From Paragonimus westermani (Eukaryota > Platyhelminthes > Trematoda > Plagiorchiida > Troglotrematidae): a stretch of 64,000 nucleotides of DNA. The notes beneath the pieces are model-generated. The model was not told where the DNA came from and did no database searches. It saw only the letters and a list, made by a program, of their open reading frames with translations. This document shows, piece by piece, positions 14,374-26,215 of this stretch (within the stretch, counting starts at the first letter, position 1; the number at the start of each line of letters is the position of its first letter). The stretch spans positions 82,342-146,341 of the forward strand of contig QNGE01001745.1 in assembly GCA_008508345.1 (NCBI GenBank). The letters are read 5' to 3'. The position numbers and the translations under genes were made by a program.

Positions 14374-14480
14374 TAGATTACTGGTGAGTATTCGGAGATT
14401 TGGTTTAGTTTCAAGTTGAACGTCACCCACATTTGATCGCAGCGTTCGCATTCAGATAGACTTTACAGCCAGCCTCTTTC
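14374..14480 (-). repeat. Dispersed repeat, left arm of inverted pair
   Basis: The reverse complement of this segment matches 14587-14685 and, at higher apparent identity, 56641-56730. The core is GAATGCGAACGCTGCGATCA. With the right arm it forms an imperfect inverted repeat enclosing SINE fragment B. Confidence 0.75.
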
Positions 14481-14490
14481 GAAAAGAAGA

Positions 14491-14585
14491 ACTAGAATCG
14501 AGTTTTGTTCTCATTAGAGCTCGTCAGTAGTGCATATCCTAGCGACGGCCGGGATTTGAACTCCGGCCATTCTAATCATGAGGCA
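14491..14585 (-). repeat. SINE-like repeat, partial copy B
   Basis: Shares CATTAGAGCTCGTCAGTAGTG and the following region with copy A in the same orientation. Read on the minus strand it has an intact B-box-like GAGTTCAAATCCC. It ends at the ambiguous base 14586, where the inverted-repeat arm begins. Confidence 0.7.
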
Positions 14586-14586
14586 N
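14586..14586. other. Ambiguous base N inside repeat nest
   Basis: Single N at the junction of SINE fragment B and the right repeat arm. Like the N at 2295 it falls in repetitive sequence. Confidence 0.6.
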
Positions 14587-14685
14587 GGCTGGCTGCAAAT
14601 TCTATGTGAATGCGAACGTTGCGATCAAATGCTGGTAATATTGACTTGAAAATAAACCAGACCACTGACTACTCATTAGTAAGTT
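14587..14685 (+). repeat. Dispersed repeat, right arm of inverted pair
   Basis: Matches the reverse complement of 14374-14480 at roughly 80 percent by eye, through GGCTGGCTG, TGAATGCGAACG, GCGATCAAATG and a TACTCA(T/C)(T/C)AGTAA end. Confidence 0.7.
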
Positions 14686-15072
14686 AAGATGATCAAAAGT
14701 AATCAGTGTTATGGAAATTTCCTGCCAGCTTAATGGGATTCGGTAAACTATTTACCTGCTATATTGGTTTTTCATTTGTACCAATCAAGCAAATTTCTGG
14801 CCAACCGAAAACAAAGAATGTCCTTGTAGATCGCTGCCTCACCCACATGCAATTCTGATTGGCTTATTCACTTTCGTTCAAGTGCAAAGAAACTGTTCAC
14901 AAATGACGTCTGTTCAACCCACGCAGTCGAACACACGCTGAAACAATTCACCCTGGGATGACGGTCGGTGGCATATGTCCCTCAAATTTGACCGACATAC
15001 CCTATTTTGAAATGGAAACGGTTTTGGTAGTATGTAGAGTACATATTGAAGTTACAGTTGCATAAGGTCGAA

Positions 15073-15093
15073 ATGCGACAACAGAAACGATGA
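15073..15093 (+). promoter_or_regulatory. Possible six-codon upstream ORF overlapping the Kv2 start
   Basis: ATG at 15073 opens six codons and stops at TGA 15091-15093, so its stop overlaps the channel ATG (15090) in the arrangement ATGA. If this region is transcribed as 5' leader, the overlap could affect initiation. Whether it is in the mRNA is not shown by the sequence. Confidence 0.35.
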
Positions 15094-15848
15094 TCATTGA
15101 TAATCACAAAGAAATGTTACAAAATAATTCTAAATATCCTGCTTGTGATGCGGAATTGACCAAAGAGAACATTGTGCCTGATGGATGGTCCAAGTCGAAA
15201 AAATCACCGGCTGCCAGATGGCTTGCTAACCACTGGTTTGGGAGAACGGTACAGTCTCCAACCCAAAAAAATAGATTTGATCTCTTTGAAGAGTCAGAAA
15301 ACACAACCGAAGCAAAATTGGACAAAAACCCGATCGGTGAGGAGGCTATGCGTAACCGTGCGTGTTCGAAGCGCGTTAACCTAAACGTTGGTGGAGAGCA
15401 CCATGACGTCATGTGGAAAACCTTGGAGAGAATACCTGACTCACGTCTAGGACGATTGAGTTTATCCTCGAACCTGACAGAATTTTCTATACTTTTTGAT
15501 GATTATTCGAGTGAAGCAAATGAGTACTACTTTGACAGATCCGCACGATTTTTCGGATCCATTCTAGGTTTATACCGTACTGGGCATTTTCACATACTGG
15601 AAGACGTTTGTGTGATGGCTTTGAAGGACGACCTGGATTACTGGGGCATCAGTGAAACACGACTGGACGTCTGCTGTCTAAATCGATACTATCAACGCAA
15701 AGAGCAAATGGAAGAAGAGATAAGAAAAACCAATGAGATTGCTGCACGACAAACATGCGAAGAGAAGTTTGGTAGCGGAAAGTGTGCACTGTTAAGAAGG
15801 CGTGTTTGGGATCTGGTGGAAAAACCGCAAACCTCTATGGCTGCTCGG
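15090..15848 (+). CDS. Shab: Voltage-gated K+ channel Kv2/Shab, exon 1 (T1 domain)
   Basis: First coding exon of a delayed-rectifier potassium channel subunit; 253 codons. Residues about 94-200 form the cytoplasmic T1 tetramerisation domain: RVNLNVGG opening strand, DDYS, NEYYFDR, YRTG and DLDYWGI. The zinc site of non-Shaker Kv channels is present as His168-X5-Cys174-X20-Cys195-Cys196. The exon ends with WDLVEKP and AAR, the Kv2-type junction just before S1. Splicing at GTAGGT (intron from 15849) is phase 0 and joins perfectly to exon 2. ATG 15090 is chosen because an in-frame TAA lies upstream at 15063-15065. Two oddities: the Arg-His-Pro usually found after the FFD strand reads Arg-Ser-Ala here, and the first 90 residues are charged, low in familiar motifs and unassigned. 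Kv2 rather than Kv1, Kv3 or Kv4 is supported by the zinc site, the linker and exon 2. Confidence 0.95.
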
Positions 15849-18249
15849 GTAGGTCGTCTAGAGCTAATAGTCAACTTTGCTGGTACTAGCGTGCGACTTT
15901 ACTGTACATTGTAACATCATACCATCAAACCACTTTGCGCAAGCATATGATATTGTGAAGTTAATTCTTACGTAGAATTTCTAAACTACTGACTTTTTCC
16001 AAGAAGGCTGGTCAGGTAATTTTTCGATCGGTCTGAATAGACGCTAGATGAAGTAGGGTTTGTCAAACGAATATTTTTACTTTTAAATTGGGCCATTCAC
16101 CGCATTACAAACGTGTAATTTCTAACGTCTATCTCTAGTTAATTCAAAACGTTGTGTTTGTGCCCCACAGACATGTCAGAAATACTGTCGAATAATGGGC
16201 GTCCATAAGAAAGAAAAACCAACAAGGTTAAAATAGCCGTTCACCGGTTCGGGGAAACATTTCAAATGCGGCAGGGAGAGTGTGAATGTGTTTATGAAAT
16301 TGTGACCACTCTTGTGGGGACAAGACAGAAATACACACTCAGTATGAACAGGGTTTTGAATACTGATAGGTCCGGATCATAATCGTTCTTAAATAAGGGT
16401 TGGATGTGGCCGGTGCACAGGACGATACCGATCGCGTCTAAAAAATGCGTGAATTTTACTCCGTGACTAATCTGAATACTACCCATCTGGAGCTATGCCT
16501 ATTAGGTCAGCTTTGTGGGCACATTAAGCTAAACAATGACACTGGGCAACTGAGTGAGTCACTTTGCTACCCGGCGCAGCTGTACACGTGAGGTTTGTGT
16601 TTCATGTTGTGTAAAGGACGTCGTAGCTAAAACGTAGATCATTTACAGACAATTCACTAAAACAGTGTAATACCTTGTTATCTGTAACAAAAGATACAAA
16701 CCAACATATGCACCCACGTATTGCATGTTTGCCTAATACCGGGCAGATGCTTGGTGAACATCTCAGTCATTGTGGGTTCTAAGTTATGTATAAAAATTCC
16801 TTCACAAACGCTAAATTCCGATTATGCAAGGTATCCGTACAAAATCAGCCCTATAGAACCAGTTGTGTTAAACTGAGTGTGCAACATTTAGTTCTGCATC
16901 CTTTTTAGTCAAAAAAGAAGCAAGCAGGTACTCCTATTTTTGACGTGTTTGATCGTTAACTTGATGCTCGCGTGATAACTCACCTACCTGTTGACAAGTT
17001 CAACATTCTCTGTTCTACCCTGCATCTCACAGAGAATAAGATGACCGTATGAGTAATCCACTACGAGACTGAGTCGTTAAATATTTGGCCTCTTCTCAGC
17101 TATTTTATAAAACACCTACTGATGACTCTCCTATCATGCGTTCGTTTGTCCTTCTAAGCATACATAATAAAACTTGGTCACCGTTGGCTTCACTTAGAGA
17201 GCTCCATTGTGTACACGCGCACACTTGGGAGTGGTTCTCTCCTTAGGATTTAGTACCGTTTTACAGCCCGCATTTCTAATTCAATCGTTAAAAGTAGTTA
17301 CCGTCCACCGCCAAAAATGGAGTAGGTCTCGTGTGTGTTGATTACAACAGTTCGGGACACTTAAACGCATACTTAGTGTCTGAAAATGAATGTGATTTTT
17401 AAGATACCAACGTTAGAATTTATTGAGAAACACTGTGGAATCGGTATCATAATTGTGATGCCATGAACAAACTGGCAGAAACGTTCCAACATGCTGGTGC
17501 TCCTTCTCCTATCACAGATCTATGAGGATATTTGTGAAGTGGTGAGGAATCAGCAAAGACGGTGACTAACATCCATACGTTTAAAAATTCCCAGAGTAAT
17601 CATCAAGGAAACGATGCAGCGAAAAAGCTGGTTCCCAGTCATTTAGCGACAGGCCAAATAGATAGCATTTGTTTGAGACAGTGTTGTCAAGGTAAAATGT
17701 TTAGTTTATGGCAACCACGTCATACATTTACATGAAGACAACGTCTTGTCAGAATTACGTCGCAAACATGACGTCGATGAACCTGTAGCCGTTCGGCCGG
17801 TTTTCTCGGTTGGTTTTTCTCGCCTCGTCGTGACACCGCGTTTTCTTGTGTAAGTTTTGTTTCGCCCCAAAATGGATAACCAAGACTGAACTTGTTCACA
17901 GTACCGTCTTTCTGATTTAATCCACACAGTTGTCCAGTCCAACTCTGGATACAATTGAGTGAATTGGTTTGCGCACAACAGACAAATTTAACACGTGACC
18001 TCTTGTGCTGTAAAGGCTGGAAATTTAAAAATGTCCATCGGGATCCTGATAGTTCGAAGTCATCGTTTCGGATGCAAGCCGTCCTTTCCGACCTGTATTC
18101 GATCGTTCTAGAAACTACAAACAGTTTCTTTGATCCAGTCAATCAGTAACGATGGAAGATATATATCATGATATGCTAACATTTGGTTCACTCTCTCCAG
18201 GCACGTACATGGAAAAACAATCTGTGTAGGACATGGGGATAGCTACAGC

Positions 18250-18650
18250 AATGGAAATAGTCAGCGATTGCGTTCAAGTGGAACAGCAGCTGCCATCAGT
18301 GTCAGGAAAGACAAACTGTATGAGTCAACAGTTTATGCACACACACACCGGAAGGCGAGTATTAGTTAAAATTGCCTCGGAGAAAGCAAGTAATTTTAGA
18401 TTCCGATTACGCAGCAATACTCAAAAGAAGTTGGTGGGGTCTACAACGTGACCTGTTTTCATAGTGTGCTTTGGAATGCATAAGGTCAGATGTCGCCTCA
18501 ACCGCCCTGTTGCTACTGCCTTCTCCGTCGCTACTCGCCATCTGATTCTGTGTTTGTAGAAACTGCTGGCTGATGCAGTTTGTCTGCACTGAACCTGATG
18601 ACAGGCCGTGCTTCAGGTGAATCCGATAGCTGACAGTTGTTGCTATCTGA
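18250..18650. repeat. Imperfect inverted repeat, arms about 120-140 bp
   Basis: The plus arm (about 18250-18393) and the reverse complement of the right arm (about 18510-18650) share GTCAGC, TTCA..TG, CATCAG, AGACAAACTG, CAGTTT, GGCGAGTA and CGGAGAAGGCA-type blocks in the same order, roughly 70 percent by eye, with about 115 bp between. Both arms carry open frames giving TNC(M/I)SQQF, which reflects shared DNA rather than two genes. No transposase or terminal duplication was identified; it could be a foldback or MITE-like element or two opposed copies of an unclassified repeat. Confidence 0.65.
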
Positions 18651-20178
18651 ACGTCCTGTATATTCAGGTGTTTTACCTTCGAGACTAAACAGTATAGACG
18701 AAATTAATAAGCCACAACGAGTTATAACCAAAAGAGTTATCGGTTTTGCAACGTCTCGACCTTCTCGGAGAGCCTTCGGTAAGCGATCGAAATCAAGAAA
18801 TTTGCACTGAACAATTTTCAAATGAGATAGTTGTGACTGGTCATGGTTTACCCAAGTAGTTGCCTTGTAATGAACATCACCGCAACGCACATTGTATTTC
18901 ATCATATCCGTTCTGTTTACTGCCCGGAAGTACTAAAGAGCAAACTAAATGTTATCACCTAGTTGTCTTCCACCAGTGTTGACTTCCTGGGAATGTATGC
19001 GCCCCCCGTGAATCAAATTCAATGCTGCTGGCCATCGACAAAAGAAGCAATGATACATTCAACGCGGTTTTGTCAACATTTGTGAAGACTTCACGCCATT
19101 TGCCTAATAATCTGATTATGACCAGAAATGCACACCTTAGGATCAGTTTTTATGTTCTCTTTATCGGGTCATTCACAGGACGGTAGATACGATGGCCCCC
19201 TGATGAGGGGTCGAAAAATGCGATGAGAGGCGAATTTTCCTGTTTACTCAAAAAATATCTGGTTCACTTCTGTAAAACCTAATCTAGTAATGCTCGGAAA
19301 ACAGAGAGAACCTTGTTATTCACTAATCACCGGTTGATACATTGATAGATATTTGTGTACCACTTTCCTCGTTGACACGTGCAACCTGACCTCACACTTG
19401 ATAAAACGGAATTATCATATATGATCATTAACCACGGACAAAGTTGACCGAAACGTCAAATATGGTAATTTGGTTGTGCACAGTGTTGTGAACGGATGCT
19501 TTATGAGGACGCTGACCGGGATTGCGATCTCTGTGACAATCAGGAGAAACACTGGAGATGAACTCAGGAGACAGAAAAACTTTCACTAATCTCATTAGCT
19601 ATAAAGTCAACGAGTGTTGGAAAAATTCGATGAATTTTGAATGCAGTTCAATTCAGTGGCCGAATAAAAACACTTAATTATACCAAGCCGTAAACTTTAA
19701 ATGCTACCTAGCTCCTTGAGTAATTTCGTAGAACTTCAGTGAGAGAACCATAAAGGTTGCGTGAACTTCGAGTTTTGACCAGTACTTCTGCAGTACAAAT
19801 GAACGCTGCTCCTTTCCCGCGCTTTGTCATCTACAATGAACCCCAACGTGGAATAGGCGGAGTGTTTTGTCAGTGCTTTTGGGCATAACCGAATTTTCAG
19901 TCGTCCACAGGCTTTATATGACAGCACTTGTAACGGATTGCATCAGTTTACGGAACCTAGATCTGAGTCTTGTACATTAAAGGAAAAATTCCATTTGCTT
20001 ACCATATAACATATATACACCACTCAATGTGAATACGGATTCAGTTATTTTCACAATTGTTATCTTCATTTATCTCCTTGCACCTTACCCTCCAAGCCTT
20101 AACTGCCTTAAACACAGCAATACCTCTGGCTAAAGTCAATTTCACGGTGGTCATCGTTTAGGGGCGGTGCAGTGATAG

Positions 20179-20193
20179 GTGTGTGTGTGTGTG
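20179..20193 (+). repeat. GT dinucleotide microsatellite
   Basis: Short uninterrupted GT run inside the Kv2 intron. Confidence 0.85.
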
Positions 20194-23100
20194 CGAAGTG
20201 GTTTCTCAAAACCGTAGTATTTCAATCGCTTCTTACAAAAATGATCGATTCAAGTGGCTGCTTCTCATGTCAGAAGAGCATCAGGGATAGAAAGAAGATA
20301 ATGGAGTTTGGTTTGGCTACTTGGAGTAGCTGTTGACTGGAAATATCCGTATATGCTGGACAGTTGTTTTAGACAGAAAGATCCAAAGTTGAACTCCTCC
20401 GCAAATAACTCGCTGGTTTTGTGTTAAACTGATGGATACTATTCGGAAAATAACGTTTGTGTGTTTGTCACTTTGGGTGATTTGAATCCAGAGGACAGAA
20501 AATTTAACGGATTAAAATGGCTGAACATATTTATGGTCTTCTACGACAGCATCAGTTGCTTTTATAAGTAACGTTATATGAGCATAATTCACGCGAGATT
20601 GAGTCAACCGAGAGGACAGCATACCTGGTAACGAACCCATACTTGTGTTGGATGGTCTGATACCAATAAGGTTCACCAAAACGTACAACCCACGGTGCCA
20701 GTGAACACATCAAGATCTACGACTGATTCGCCCGCATATGCATAAAGTGTATATTTTGTGATGACTAGCTTGACGAACCTCGTGAAAAAGAACCAGTTCC
20801 GTCAACGTTACCACTTTTATTCTCCCACTTTCTCAGAAAAGATATTCACAGATCAGCTTGTGGCAGGAAATGTTGGACCATTCATAAGTTGAAAATAGTT
20901 CACTCGTTACAGTAGTTTGAACAAAACAATTAAGACAGGAACATTAGTGGATGTGAACATTTCGTATTGAATCGTAAATACCAGATTTAAAATAATGTTG
21001 GGATGCTTGTCATCGAAATGAAACAATATTTGCATGAGTGGGTGCAGATCTCTGTGTTACGGAAGGAAGATAATCCCTGAAACACGCAAACAATCAGTGT
21101 CTGCAGTCAAGTCCTGGCCACCGTTCACGACATCAACCCAGTTAGTGCAGTCCGAATCTGCTTATGTCACTCCGCTCGACGATTCCTGTGGCTCTTGGTT
21201 GCAATCAGTCGACTGAAGCCGATCATGTGTGTTCAGAAACTGCTCGTTAACTCGATCATCCCTTGGACTTAGTGACCTTTCCTAGTCCACTGCTGATTAT
21301 CCATCTCACCTCTAACCTTTTCGGTATAGAAAGTCGTTTCATGTTAGTGTGAATTTGGTACTGACTAGTGAGTACGAAATGCGTGAACCTACAAGTGCTC
21401 GTTTTCCAACTATTTTGTTTAAACCACTGAGACGAGCAAACTATCTTAAACTTATGAAGTGTCTGACACTATACACCGGAACCTATTATGTGAATATCTA
21501 TTCCGAGAAAGTGGGGGAATAAGAATGTTAACAACAATCCACGTGCCTAATAGCACAACATCGATTTAGATGAAACTTCGTCATAAATTCCACTGCCTTA
21601 TGCAATGTGCAATGAACTGGATGTGTTTTGCAGTGTTAGAACACTTATAATGAAGGTACATGAAGGGCAAAACTGGTACTTTTTCAGGTTATCTGCGCAC
21701 GTTGTACGAAAACTTTTTCTGAAGTTTTGTGTACGTGGGCACCATGATATTTTGGTGTATGAGGCGGATCGTTGTGTCACAAGGGTAATTTAGATTTTCA
21801 ACGAGGAACATAGATTAGCTCAAATTTATGAAGTCTTTACACCCATGTCCGTATGTTGTTTTCCATGAATGTGAGCAACTTGGCTAATTAATGTTTGGCA
21901 AGATGATCAATATTGTCCTTCCTGGACAAAAATAGTTTGCCCGAATATAGACCGGTGAGGTTTATATTTTACTTACAGAAACTGCCCACTACAATCAAAG
22001 TAGCCGACGTGAGGAACCGTCGAAAATAAACTAAGAAATTCTAGGTCTATTTTCACTTAATCACAGTAGTAAAATCTGTTATGATTACCAGTTATCTCGA
22101 GCATTTCCAGGCAAGGAGCTTTTTTCGAAAAGCGCAACAGTTTTTCATCTCATGGAATCCGGTATATGAGTACGCATCACAGTAAGTACGAAAACCACAC
22201 TCTAAAACAGCCGCTAAAATGAACTTCTGGTGGCTAGTAAACAACATATATCATTTTCTGTCTTTGTCCGATTTCTCCCGTAGGCTTAAAAACACTGGTG
22301 AATGCCCTCATTAAGTAGTGATTATTAACGTACAACCTAACACGTATTCAAGAGCACTCAGCGTGTTTCGTTCTGCATTATCATTCACGGTTGACCGTTG
22401 CAATTGACAGATGCCAGTGCAACATGAGGGCATATCTCTCTACCTCACCACACACAAATGAAACGCTTACTCATGGTGTTTCAGTACAGCGCTGGACTGT
22501 TAACTCGTTTCGCAGGAACCGTCAGCCAAATCCCAGTAACAGTTGCTGAACGTTCTTTTCACAAGGATGTTACCTACTCATATATTCAAACGAATACTCA
22601 CACATCAGCGTAACTTGGACCAACGTATTGGTTACTTGGATCAACGAATGTAACTGTGCTTAAAAAATCTCGATCATTTTTCACATTGATTGAAGTGCCA
22701 TTGACGTGATGTTATCTTGCCAGACAGACGTGTTAGAACTGTCTACGAAGGGTTTGATGGAATTCACTCATCCAGTTAGCGTGTGCTGTGCCATTCTCCC
22801 AATCGGACCTTATCACTTCAACAAATGATACAGGAATTTCTGCTTCTGTGAAAGGGTTACATAAAATAAAATCATTCGCTACCTTGTGGACGTGCTTTTT
22901 AGAACGAAGTTCCTCAGACGTTGGTTTTCTCATGAGAAAAAGTATGTGTTATGTTTAAGGTTTTCTTAATAATTGGGAGACTCCCACGAAAACCTGAATA
23001 TCAAGGTGTACATGGTTTTAGTTTGTCATTAGTGATCTGGTGTGTGAATTCTTTTATTCAAAACGGGCGTTATTTGTGTTAGCACTGCTTTACTCGCTAA

Positions 23101-25999
23101 CAGAACCTGCGCCCAGTCCAGTATGCAGTGTCATGAGTAAATGTGGAATATCGATTATCGCAACTACCACTCAACTTATTTCACAACACTTACCCTCTTT
23201 CACTTACATGTGTTCCTTACCATTACGTCATCGTTGTCGAGTGTCCTCTTTTGTGTTCGTTTTGAATCAATGACCTGCATTTTTGTTGAACAAAAAGGGT
23301 TGCTTACGTTCTACTTAAAATATGTGTTGATTCGGAAGAACAACCAGAAAGTAGCTAACAGTCTGCTCCTCAACAACCTTGCCAGTGCCAACAGGTTTTG
23401 AGCAAAGTGAAAGACTTTGCTAGTAGGGAAATATCCCAAGCTTAAGATTTCCCAACATGCAGACCTGGTTGACTCTGACTATCCACTAAGCATGGGACGG
23501 TCATTAGCTCTGTTCTCAAGGCATTTCGGTAATCAAATCTGGATGTAGGTAAACCCTTCGTTCCGTTCCAGTCACACTCGCTGTGGCGAGCACACTAACT
23601 CGCACTCAGCCATACGGTAGCTGTTAGAAGTTAATTGAAAGATAGAATGGATTCACTGTACTAATCGACTTCCCGTCCATGCCACATTGTTGGTCCACTG
23701 AGCATGTAACAACAGCGTTTCACACGTCTTTCGCTAAAACAGATTAATAAAGTGTCGAAACTGAGTGGTAGTTCATCATCACTGTAGTTCAACTTTGATT
23801 AAAGTTACAAGCTGTTAGCTAAGTTTCACTACTTGTTTTCCCAAGTGCTCATGACCAAGCTGGTTTGGCATAGTATTACATGTTGTCATCTTATAACCTT
23901 GGAAGCTACACAACCAAATGAACAACGCTGTCAAAACATGAGTAGGATAATGTTATATACATGTTACCCGCATGAGTACATGAAAGCAATCCGAGCATGG
24001 AATGAGTTTGCATGTATAAATAATTCAGCCTGTATCATCAGCATGTCTTTTATCCATTCTCCGTTATTTTTGATGTTCTTATCAAACCCCGGTTCTTGAT
24101 TAACGTTGCCAAGCCTGCTTTTCGCTTACTGATTCAATCACGTCCACTATAGTGCCAGACACCATTCAACCCATTCTATCCACATACAAAATATCACGCC
24201 GGTCTGGATTGCCGTCTTCAATTTAGGTGATCATTGTGCTAGGGCAACAAACTGTACTAACTACACAGTCAATTCAAGCTGTTCACGTCACCGAACGAGT
24301 CCTACTCCCGCTCTCGCGAAAAGATGATTGAGTTATGCAGCTGTTTTGTTGTCGATAAATAAAAAACTCGAATCTACATGGAACGAGCGATAGCAGCTGA
24401 CCCTTTACACAGACCTCTTCCTCAGTTCATCTATTAGGCTGTCTTGCGTAGAATTTCTTCTGCAAATAAGAAATCCTTTTTCATCGATCATTGGTTCTAG
24501 ATGTTTGTGTCAGAAGCGTACTGTGAGACACGCACACGATGTTGTAGGGAAGAACATGGTAAACGTTTCAATGGAGCGTTTGCTTCAGGCATTTTTATCG
24601 CTTGACCGTAACCTGTTCGGCTTGCATAAATTTGTTTAATCACATCGGTAAAACTACCAACACAGCTAATCAGAATGCACTCTGGTCTTAATATGTTTTA
24701 TAGTAAACGTTGTACAGTGTGTGTTTGGTTGAATGTGACATTACGTATCAGTTTTGAACCTTATTCCCTCAGATAGTCTATCTGGGTATGCCATACTTCT
24801 TATAGTAAATGTGCGCCCACTGAACCGACACTAACGGACTTTGTTATGCGATGAAACTGAGATTCTGCTGCCATGGCCACCGGTTATACCTGGGGCCGAA
24901 ACAGACTTACAAGGCTTATCTCCAAAATATGGTCCTGGCAGTAATGAGTCAGATTCACCATGTCGGGACAGTTCTATCATCCGCCACGAAAACGAAACTG
25001 TTGAAAATGCAAATAAATGAAGGGATGATTTCGAGAATAATGTGAACATTTAGCACATCCCATGTATCTTTAATCGCCAATCACGTGAAGTAAATTTCGT
25101 CGCTTCCCCACAAAGTTTTCATAGTTGAATATTGTGGTATTATGACAAACACGTGCATTGCTAGTCTCACATTCCCATTCCATTCCCCCACCTCATTCCC
25201 CTTGATAGTTGATGAGTTCTGCGTCTTTCATATTGGGAAGTGGCTTACGCAACAGTCACTGGTCAGATTATTGCTGATTGATTTGACTTTCCGGAAACAG
25301 ATCGTTTCGAGAGCAAACATGCTGCCTAAATTGGTGTAATTGTTTTGTAGTCTTAACTTATGGATTGTATTATTTTAAAGCCCAAAATAAAAGGAGATTT
25401 TTATTTAATAAAAGACCAAAGTGAAAACTGCATATAAAGCACACGAGTTCATAGGTTTGTTCAAGACAGTGTGACCTCGCCACACATCTGTATAGTATCC
25501 GAAAGAAAACGGTCAGACGGATAATTAGTGTAACGGGAACGCCCTCAATTACAAGTTAGAAAACGAGACAGAAACTAAGACGCTGACTTGGATATTGGCG
25601 TTATTTAAAATTTACACGCAGTAAACAAACACGATCATACAGGCACACAGGAGCTCAACAAAAGCAGCCTGATATATAGACTAACACGTTTATCCGGTGA
25701 TTCGTGTGAAAAAGATGGTCTATCGATCGGACGACGTGGGATGCAAGTTAACTTTTGTATACGTGACTATTAAGCAGAGGTTGGAACAACTCGTTTCAGT
25801 CAGACTCTACGTCCACGATTAGGTCGATGCTAACTAGCAGGAATTTCTGTTCACCTTCTCTCTCATTAGCAATCAAATTGTAAGAAGCTAAACCTCCTAG
25901 CTTTTGTTTGCTTCTTAAAATAAACTGAGCACCACCCGAGATTTATTGCGTCCTTCACAGTTTCATAAGCCTTCCAGACTGTGACTTTTGAGAAACATA

Positions 26000-26215
26000 A
26001 CTTGACTTGAGTTTCCCTCTCATTAGAGCTCTTCTGTAGCGCATATCCTTTTCACGGCTGGGAGTAAAATTCCTGCCACACTGGACCACTGGCCTCAAAT
26101 CAAGCACCACCAAATTAAAAAACGTAAACACTCAAAAACACCTGTCTGTGAGCGCTGTTCAGATTGCCTGATCGTCTCCAGGACAGATACGGTAATTATT
26201 CTGTTGATTGCAACG
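26000..26215 (-). repeat. tRNA-derived SINE-like repeat, copy C
   Basis: Aligns along its length with copy A (14061-14300): TCTCATTAGAGCTC, GTAGCGCATATCC, CACGGC, GGACCACTGG, AACACTCAA, GTGAGC and GCCTGATCGTCTC in the same order. It is more diverged in the B-box region, suggesting an older insertion. Confidence 0.7.

Noticed and set aside
15104..15412. Minus-strand 102-codon frame within Kv2 exon 1
   Set aside because: Antisense shadow of the T1-coding exon with no motif.
17706..18142. 140-codon minus-strand frame
   Set aside because: No recognisable motif, low-complexity basic end, and two overlapping frames on the same strand; consistent with chance.
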